NCBI RefSeq assembly: GCF_003065485.1
Contig: NZ_CP026951.1
Span: forward strand, 2,746,081-2,810,080
DNA length: 64,000 nucleotides
DNA from: Salinibacterium hongtaonis
Lineage (GTDB): Bacteria > Actinomycetota > Actinomycetes > Actinomycetales > Microbacteriaceae
Reading direction: 5' to 3'
Under the pieces are notes generated by a model that saw nothing but the letters and a program-made list of their open reading frames with translations, was not told the origin of the DNA and made no database searches. Both the position numbers and the translations under genes were made by a program. This document shows, one piece after another, positions 59,238 through 64,000 of the stretch. Position 1 is the stretch's first letter. The number at the start of each line of letters is the position of its first letter.

Positions 59238-60404
59238 TCAGGAGGCCTTGGTTGCGGCAGGTGCGCCGCGCCGCGCGATCTCGGCAGCCGCTTCGAGGTA
59301 CGAAATCGAGCCGGGGGAGTTGGTGTCGTAGCTGATGACGCTCAGGCCGAAGCTAGGCGCCTCAGAAATGCGTACGGATCGGGGGATAGGGGTGTTCAGC
59401 ACCTGGTCGGGAAAATGGGCTCGGACGTCGTCGGCGACCTGGTTGGACAGATTGGTGCGAGAGTCGTACATAGTCAAGAGAATCGTGGACACCGTGAGCC
59501 TGGGGTTCAGGTGCTTCTCGATGAGCTTGATGTTGCTCAGTAGCTGGCTGAGGCCTTCCAGGGCGTAATACTCACACTGGATAGGAATCAGCACCTCGTC
59601 TGCGGCGACGAATGCGTTGATGGTGAGCAGACCCAACGACGGAGGGCAATCCACAAAGACGTAGTGAAATGGGTCCGACGATTCCGCAAGGAAGGTTTCG
59701 AGTGCTGATCTGAGCCGCTGCTCGCGGGCAACGAGGGAGACGAGCTCGATTTCGGCGCCAGCGAGGTGGATTGTCGCCGGCAGACAATATAGTTCCCCGG
59801 GCTCTGGGCTCTTCTTGATCACGTCTGCCATGGGCACATCGTTCACGATCACGTCGTAAACGCTAATGGTCTCGGACCGGTGATCTATTCCCAGCGCAGT
59901 CGAGGAGTTGCCCTGGGGATCAAGGTCGATCACCAGGACCCGAGCGCCGTTCTTGGCAAGCGCCGCAGCCAGGTTGACGGTCGTTGTCGTCTTGCCAACT
60001 CCGCCCTTCTGGTTAGCGATGGTAAAAATTCTGGTCTTCTCGGGAAGCGGCAGAACCTCGGCCTCAAGCGCACGGCGGCGGCGGGTGATCTCCGATAGTT
60101 CGCGGGCGAGGGGAGTGTCCGCGAGGCCGGCCAGCGCAGAGGAGCGCGGAGCGGCGGCCTTCGGGGCACTCTGCGGCGATGACGCGGAGGGGGCTGCCGC
60201 TGCGGCAGCGATCTGCCGCGCCGATTCGGCGGCGGCCGCAGCTTCAGGGACCGCCAGCGGGGGAGCGGGGATGGGTGCCTTCGCTTCGGGCACAGAACCA
60301 GCAGAAGGCACAGAACCAGCAGCGGGGGAGTAGATAGGTGCAGAGCCGGTGGAGACGGATTCCTCAGCAGTGTGAATAACCGTGTCTTCGTCGGGATGTT
60401 TCAC
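59238..60404 (-). CDS. parA: Chromosome partitioning ATPase ParA
   Basis: Segregates the origin region with ParB-parS. GTG start at 60404 lies inside parS site 2, with AGAAGG six bases upstream (VKHPDEDTVIHTAEESVSTG), 388 residues. Residues 20-95 form an Ala/Pro/Ser-rich disordered extension. Deviant Walker A IANQKGGVGKTTTTVN with KGGVGKTT at 133-140, Walker A' VLVIDLDPQGNSSTALG, and Walker B YVFVDCPPSLGLLT follow. A cryptic upstream in-frame start would extend through the parS site (RFHVKHP) but lacks support. Confidence 0.95.
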   Translation of the reverse strand: MKHPDEDTVIHTAEESVSTGSAPIYSPAAGSVPSAGSVPEAKAPIPAPPLAVPEAAAAAESARQIAAAAAAPSASSPQSAPKAAAPRSSALAGLADTPLARELSEITRRRRALEAEVLPLPEKTRIFTIANQKGGVGKTTTTVNLAAALAKNGARVLVIDLDPQGNSSTALGIDHRSETISVYDVIVNDVPMADVIKKSPEPGELYCLPATIHLAGAEIELVSLVAREQRLRSALETFLAESSDPFHYVFVDCPPSLGLLTINAFVAADEVLIPIQCEYYALEGLSQLLSNIKLIEKHLNPRLTVSTILLTMYDSRTNLSNQVADDVRAHFPDQVLNTPIPRSVRISEAPSFGLSVISYDTNSPGSISYLEAAAEIARRGAPAATKAS

Positions 60405-60412
60405 GTGAAACC
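60397..60412. promoter_or_regulatory. parS site 2
   Basis: TGTTTCACGTGAAACC, one mismatch at the last base of the consensus TGTTTCACGTGAAACA. It contains the GTG start codon of parA (60402-60404), so ParB binding and parA translation starts share bases. Confidence 0.95.
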
Positions 60413-60565
60413 TTCTGCTCGGAGATTGCGTATAAGGGAACGGGAAACCCAAGGCTCGCGACACAACGCAACTTTTTCAAGTGACGCTACCGCCCCGTTA
60501 ACGCGCCATGGCTGCCAATCAGAGCGGCCTTGATGCGTCAGATAACTACCTCTTATCGTGAGGCA

Positions 60566-61327
60566 CTAGTCAACTGTAGCCCGAAAGACACGCGTCGTTT
60601 CGGTGCCCACGTCGGAGCCCAACGTAAGGACTTCGATGTCATGAAGGCGATGCTTGCGAATCACCTTCGCTGCCTTCTCGATCTCAGCATCCACGCTCGC
60701 GCCCTTGAAAAAGAGCATCTCACCGCCGGACTTCATCAGGGGAGCGACAAGAGGAATGAGCTTGGACAGCGCACTGACGGCACGGGCGGTTGCCTGATCA
60801 AGCCACGGACTCAGTTGGGCATCCTCAGCACGCGCGCGCACAACCTCGACGTTGGTAAGGCCAAGAAGATCTTTCTGCTCATTGAGCCAGGCGACCCGGC
60901 GCTCCATCGGCTCGATCAGCACAAAATCAACGTCGGGGCGCGCGATAGCAAGAACGAGGCCGGGGAGACCAGCACCGCTGCCGATATCGCCGACGCGGCC
61001 TGGTCGCAATAGCGGAGCCATCAACGCGGAGTTCACCACGTGTCGCGTCCACAGGCGGGGGAGCTCGAGGGGACCGATAAGCCCCAGCTGCTCGCCGCGA
61101 TCTGCGAGGTCTGCAACAAACGCGCGGGCTACCTCGATACGATCCCCAAAAAGCAGTGCTGCGGCAGATGGTTCCTGCTCCAACTCGGCTCTCTCGGGCT
61201 GCGAGTCTTCCTTCGAATCGGCGTCGCCGGAGGCAGCGTCTAGCGGGGGAGGGGAGATGGCATCGTCAAGAGACGACGTAGGCTCCCGCTCCGGCTCGCT
61301 CGGCTCGTGCACGTCGGAATGTTTCAC
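60566..61327 (-). CDS. rsmG: 16S rRNA (guanine-527 N7) methyltransferase RsmG
   Basis: 253 residues from GTG 61327, which lies inside parS site 3. The first 50 residues are an acidic Glu/Asp/Ser/Pro-rich extension not found in short RsmG proteins. Core: FGDRIEVARAFVADLADRGE, RLWTRHVVNSALMAPLL, SAM-binding VGDIGSGAGLPGLVLAIARP, then ARAVSALSKLIPLVAPLMKSGG. Methylates G527 of 16S rRNA. No clear Shine-Dalgarno precedes the GTG; a start further in near residues 40-50 is possible. Confidence 0.92.
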   Translation of the reverse strand: MKHSDVHEPSEPEREPTSSLDDAISPPPLDAASGDADSKEDSQPERAELEQEPSAAALLFGDRIEVARAFVADLADRGEQLGLIGPLELPRLWTRHVVNSALMAPLLRPGRVGDIGSGAGLPGLVLAIARPDVDFVLIEPMERRVAWLNEQKDLLGLTNVEVVRARAEDAQLSPWLDQATARAVSALSKLIPLVAPLMKSGGEMLFFKGASVDAEIEKAAKVIRKHRLHDIEVLTLGSDVGTETTRVFRATVD

Positions 61328-61335
61328 GTGAAACT
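61320..61335. promoter_or_regulatory. parS site 3
   Basis: TGTTTCACGTGAAACT, one mismatch to consensus. On the minus strand it reads AGTTTCACGTGAAACA: the leading AG are the last bases of the jag stop codon and GTG is the rsmG start, so the site fills exactly the gap between the two genes. Confidence 0.95.
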
Positions 61336-61897
61336 ATGCGCGACGAATCACGGTGTGACGGTCGCGTCCTTCGCCTTCGGACTCCGAAGTAAAGCCGCGA
61401 TCTGCCACAACATCGTGAACGAGTTTGCGCTCGTACGACGACATGGGAGGAAGTGCGGCGGAAGCTGCACCGCCCTCGATGCGTTCGATTGCACGGTCGA
61501 CCAGATTCTCAAGCTCAGACTGACGAGCTTCGCGGGATCCGCCGACGTCCAGGATGAGGCGTGAGAACCCACCAGTCTTGGTCTGCACGGCAATGCGCGT
61601 GAGCTCCTGGAGTGCGGTGACGGTGTCTGGCTTCGAGAGCAACCGGAGGTTGCTGTCTTCGCTCGAGTTGACCGATACATAGGCCCGCCCGCCGCGGGCG
61701 TCGATGTCGATATCGCCGTCGAGATCGGTGATATCGAGGAGCTCCTCGATGTAGTCCGCCGCAATATCGCCCTCTTCTTCGAGTTCGGCGATGGTGGGAT
61801 TGCCACGGTCAGCGCGGCCCTCAGACACTACGGCAGTGGGGGATTCCTCCGACACGGTCTCGTCCTCAAGGTTTTCGTTGGCGGTGTTCTGGGTCAC
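61334..61897 (-). CDS. jag: RNA-binding protein Jag/KhpB (EloR-type)
   Basis: 187 residues. Acidic N-terminus (about 1-40), KH domain (about 45-115: DYIEELLDITDLDGDIDIDA, LRLLSKPDTVTALQELTRIA), R3H domain (about 120-185: PPMSSYERKLVHDVVADRGF and GRDRHTVIRR). The Jag-N domain of firmicutes is absent, as in other actinobacteria. Expected to bind RNA with KhpA and affect cell elongation. Eight bases behind yidC. Its stop codon touches parS site 3. Confidence 0.94.
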   Translation of the reverse strand: MTQNTANENLEDETVSEESPTAVVSEGRADRGNPTIAELEEEGDIAADYIEELLDITDLDGDIDIDARGGRAYVSVNSSEDSNLRLLSKPDTVTALQELTRIAVQTKTGGFSRLILDVGGSREARQSELENLVDRAIERIEGGAASAALPPMSSYERKLVHDVVADRGFTSESEGEGRDRHTVIRRA

Positions 61898-61905
61898 GGG
61901 TGTCC

Positions 61906-62847
61906 CTACTTCTTCTTCTTGCGGTTCTTGGGGTTGACGGGCTGCTGACGCTGCACCGGCTTGGGCTTTTCAACAACGGGTTGTTCGTCTTCAACGATGG
62001 TAATTCCACGTCGCTGCGCCTTCTTCGCGAGGCGGGCTTCCCGGGCTAGGGCTGCCTCGCTGCCTGGCGTCGGCATGTTGCGAATAACGATGAACTGCTG
62101 AACCATCGTCCAGATGTTCGAGACGAGCCAGTAGAACATGACGCCCAGAGGGAAGGTGAAACCAGAGAAGAGGAATACCAGCGGCAGCATGTACAGCAGG
62201 ATGCGCTGCTGCTTGAACATGGGGCTGTTTTTCATCTCGGGCGACTGGTTCTTCGACATGATCTGCAGCTGAGTGATGAACTGCGATGCCGTCATCAGAA
62301 TGACCATGATCGAGGCGATGACAATAACCGCGATGTTGCCGTCAGCCGTGCTGATCGCGAGCTTGAGCGGCGCCCCCCAGAGAACTGACTCACCAAACGA
62401 CGTCGACAGCTCCTGGTTGAGGAGTCCAACACCGACGCCCTCGTGCTGAGCATTCTGAAGCACGGAGAACAAGCCGAAGAAGATCGGCATCTGAATAAGC
62501 AGCGGCAGGCACGAACTGAGCGGATTGGTGCCGGTCTTCTTGTAGAGATCCATTGTCTCGCGCGACATAGCCTCGCGCGAGAACTGATCCTTCTTGCCCT
62601 TGTACTTGTCCTGAATCTTCTTGAGCTGGGGAGACACCTCCAGCATCTTGCGCTGGCTCTTGATCTGGCGCACAAAAAGCGGAATCAGCAGCGCGCGGAC
62701 CACGAGAACAAGACCCACGATGGAAAAAACCCAGGTCAGACCCGCATCGGGGTCCATTCCAATGTTCGTGAGAAGCCAGTGGAAGGCAACGAGGATTGCC
62801 TCGATGACCCACTTAATTGGCCAGAGAATAGCGTTGAGGAAGTCCAT
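61906..62847 (-). CDS. yidC: Membrane protein insertase YidC
   Basis: 313 residues from ATG 62847 (MDFLNAILWPIKWVIEAILV). Five membrane segments of the Oxa1/YidC core; the conserved hydrophilic-groove arginine is expected in segment one (RALLIPLFVRQIKSQRKM). NPLSSCLPLLIQMPIFFGLFSVL and PLGVMFYWLVSNIWTMVQQF are signature stretches. The C-terminus is Lys-rich (NPKNRKKKK), useful for ribosome contact. No periplasmic P1 domain. Part of rpmH-rnpA-yidD-yidC-jag. Confidence 0.97.
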   Translation of the reverse strand: MDFLNAILWPIKWVIEAILVAFHWLLTNIGMDPDAGLTWVFSIVGLVLVVRALLIPLFVRQIKSQRKMLEVSPQLKKIQDKYKGKKDQFSREAMSRETMDLYKKTGTNPLSSCLPLLIQMPIFFGLFSVLQNAQHEGVGVGLLNQELSTSFGESVLWGAPLKLAISTADGNIAVIVIASIMVILMTASQFITQLQIMSKNQSPEMKNSPMFKQQRILLYMLPLVFLFSGFTFPLGVMFYWLVSNIWTMVQQFIVIRNMPTPGSEAALAREARLAKKAQRRGITIVEDEQPVVEKPKPVQRQQPVNPKNRKKKK

Positions 62848-62857
62848 GTGGGTGAGA

Positions 62858-63262
62858 TCAGACCTTTCGTGCTGCCAGGGGAGTAGCTGCTGGGGAAGAA
62901 GAATTGGTGGAGGATACGCCGGCGAACTCACGGGAGAGCGCTGCGATGTCGCCATCGACGTCGCGGTGCTCAATGTGAGTGACGAATCCGAATCGCGTCA
63001 TGCGATGAGAATGGTGCCGATTGGCGGGGACATCGTCCACTCCGCCGGCGGCCCAAGGGTGGCAGCGCGCAATGCGCATGACGCCCAAGATGACTCCCTT
63101 AATGACACCGTGCTCTTGAATCGCAGTCAGCGCATACGCAGAACATGACGGATAGTACCGGCACACGTCACCGTAAAGGGGGGAGATAACGGCGCGGTAG
63201 ACGCGCAAGATCGCCACACACAGATTGCGGGGCAGGAGAAAAAGGAACACGAGAACTCTCAT
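62858..63262 (-). CDS. yidD: Membrane protein insertion efficiency factor YidD
   Basis: 134 residues from ATG 63262. The core VYRAVISPLYGDVCRYYPSCSAYALTAIQEHG (in parts) with CRYYPSCS is the family signature and RCHPWAAGGVDDVP completes it near residue 75. An unusually long C-terminal extension of about 55 residues (from NRHHSHRMTR) follows; many YidD proteins end near residue 80. ATG overlaps the rnpA stop (ATGA). Thought to help YidC-dependent insertion. Confidence 0.95.
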   Translation of the reverse strand: MRVLVFLFLLPRNLCVAILRVYRAVISPLYGDVCRYYPSCSAYALTAIQEHGVIKGVILGVMRIARCHPWAAGGVDDVPANRHHSHRMTRFGFVTHIEHRDVDGDIAALSREFAGVSSTNSSSPAATPLAARKV

Positions 63263-63621
63263 CGTGAAACCTCGTTGCGCGATGCGGTCACTCGATCGAC
63301 CAGGTGCATCACGTCTCCCTCCAACTCGCCAAAACCGGCGTGAGCTGATTGCGGGTGGGCTCGCAGCACGATATCGAATGATCGATCCGTCTGATGTGTT
63401 GCGTCGAGGGTATGGCAAATAGCTTTGAGTCGGCGGCGAACTCTGTTGCGAACAACGGCGTTGCCCACCGTCTTAGAGACGATGAAACCGAAACGCCACG
63501 GAGCATTCGCCTCGGCAACCACCGCATAAGCGGTGATCGTGCCGGTCGACGAACGCCGCCCGCGGCGAACGACCCTCTTATAGTCGGCGGCGCTGACGAG
63601 CCGCTCGGCTCTAGCCAGCAC
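63259..63621 (-). CDS. rnpA: Ribonuclease P protein component
   Basis: 120 residues. RNR signature GNAVVRNRVRRRLKAI at about 55-70, preceded by FGFIVSKTVG; N-terminal MLARAERLVSAADYKRVVRRGRRSS is typical for actinobacteria. Binds RNase P RNA and helps process tRNA 5' ends. Start is 20 bases downstream of rpmH; stop overlaps yidD. Confidence 0.97.
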   Translation of the reverse strand: MLARAERLVSAADYKRVVRRGRRSSTGTITAYAVVAEANAPWRFGFIVSKTVGNAVVRNRVRRRLKAICHTLDATHQTDRSFDIVLRAHPQSAHAGFGELEGDVMHLVDRVTASRNEVSR

Positions 63622-63641
63622 CGACCCAGACCGGCTCTCGA

Positions 63642-63779
63642 CTAAGCGGAGAGCTCGGTGCGACCCTTACGACGACGAGCGCTCAGGATTGCGCGGCCGG
63701 CGCGGGTGCGCATACGAAGGCGAAAGCCGTGCACCTTGGCGCGACGACGGTTGTTCGGCTGAAAGGTTCTCTTGCTCAT
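63642..63779 (-). CDS. rpmH: Ribosomal protein L34
   Basis: 45 residues: [20 protein letters not shown], then [20 protein letters not shown] and TELSA, the L34 pattern. First gene of the rpmH-rnpA-yidD-yidC-jag-rsmG-parA-parB run, reading away from the expected replication origin to its right. Confidence 0.98.
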   Translation of the reverse strand: MSKRTFQPNNRRRAKVHGFRLRMRTRAGRAILSARRRKGRTELSA

Positions 63780-64000
63780 AATGGATCTCCGCGGTGGTGT
63801 GAAAAAAGTCGATGTCGCATTCGTCTGCTCCGGTGCGATCTCACGAGAGCTACGGGAATGACGAAAAAAGCCTGATGGCTGAAGTCAACTGCTTAAAAAT
63901 ACGTTCTTTAAGCCGATCGGTCAAACTGCGCCCGGGCCAACCTGTCATTATCCACACGACAGATGGGGGGTTGTGGCCGACCCGCCGACACAAACTAAGG
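63780..64000. promoter_or_regulatory. Left edge of the rpmH-dnaA intergenic region (probable oriC side)
   Basis: 221 bases without a gene. It holds the rpmH promoter and a perfect DnaA box TTATCCACA at 63948-63956. The rpmH-rnpA order predicts a divergent dnaA beyond the right edge with oriC between; only one box is visible in the window. Confidence 0.65.

Overview
The window looks like part of the chromosome of a motile, high-GC actinobacterium, most likely a member of the Microbacteriaceae. Support comes from the overall GC-rich coding style, myo-inositol-phosphate synthase, actinobacterial DUF6049/MurJ and DUF3618 genes, an actinobacterial FliA/WhiG-type sigma factor, and the order of the replication-origin genes at the right edge. 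No prophage, insertion sequence, CRISPR array, rRNA or tRNA gene was recognised.

Layout. (1) 1-20810 is a flagellar island. On the minus strand lie flgB-flgC-fliE-fliF-fliG-fliH-fliI-fliJ-fliK-flgD-flgE, then flbD-motA-motB, then fliM-fliN (fliN runs off the left edge). Also minus are fliC, fliD-fliS and a small helical gene, and the sigma factor fliA; on the plus strand is flgN-flgK-flgL-fliW. Five copies of one sigma-28-like promoter (TAAC or TTAC, 15-16 bp, GCCGATAG) precede flgB, flbD, fliM, fliC and flgN, so the island carries both its sigma factor and its target promoters. (2) 20807-30062 holds a DinB-like protein, DUF2470 plus heme oxygenase with a DtxR-type iron box, a PIF1-like helicase, a CopD-CtaG fusion, and a three-gene envelope cluster (DUF3618, holin-like, hypothetical) divergent from a YihY/BrkB protein. 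(3) 30114-34663 is a zinc island: HU, zinc-independent-type ribosomal proteins S14, L33 and L28, then znuA-znuC-znuB-zur with two overlapping Zur-box-like sites in front of znuA. (4) 34682-39825 has a branched-chain-type 2-oxoacid dehydrogenase operon, an HisC-like aminotransferase and a small membrane protein. (5) 39822-46349 has a WXG100-like small protein coupled to a large alpha/beta-hydrolase-like protein, a tyrosine phosphatase, purB, two membrane proteins and dnaB. (6) 46292-50684 has rpsF-ssb-rpsR-rplI, ino1 and a CCA tRNA nucleotidyltransferase. (7) 50764-64000 is the origin-proximal block: DUF6049-murJ-trxB-trxA, an aminotransferase, ddl, then on the minus strand rpmH-rnpA-yidD-yidC-jag-rsmG-parA-parB, with three parS sites and one DnaA box at the extreme right edge.

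The most notable observations are the internally consistent FliA promoter set (including one that implies a leaderless fliM starting inside the usual upstream extension), a cluster of perfect palindromes between fliA and flgN, fliW without a neighbouring csrA, parS sites that contain the GTG start codons of parA and rsmG, the zinc-economy island, and a possible type VII-like WXG100/hydrolase pair. Starts were chosen by ribosome binding sites, gene overlaps and family length; no database search was possible.
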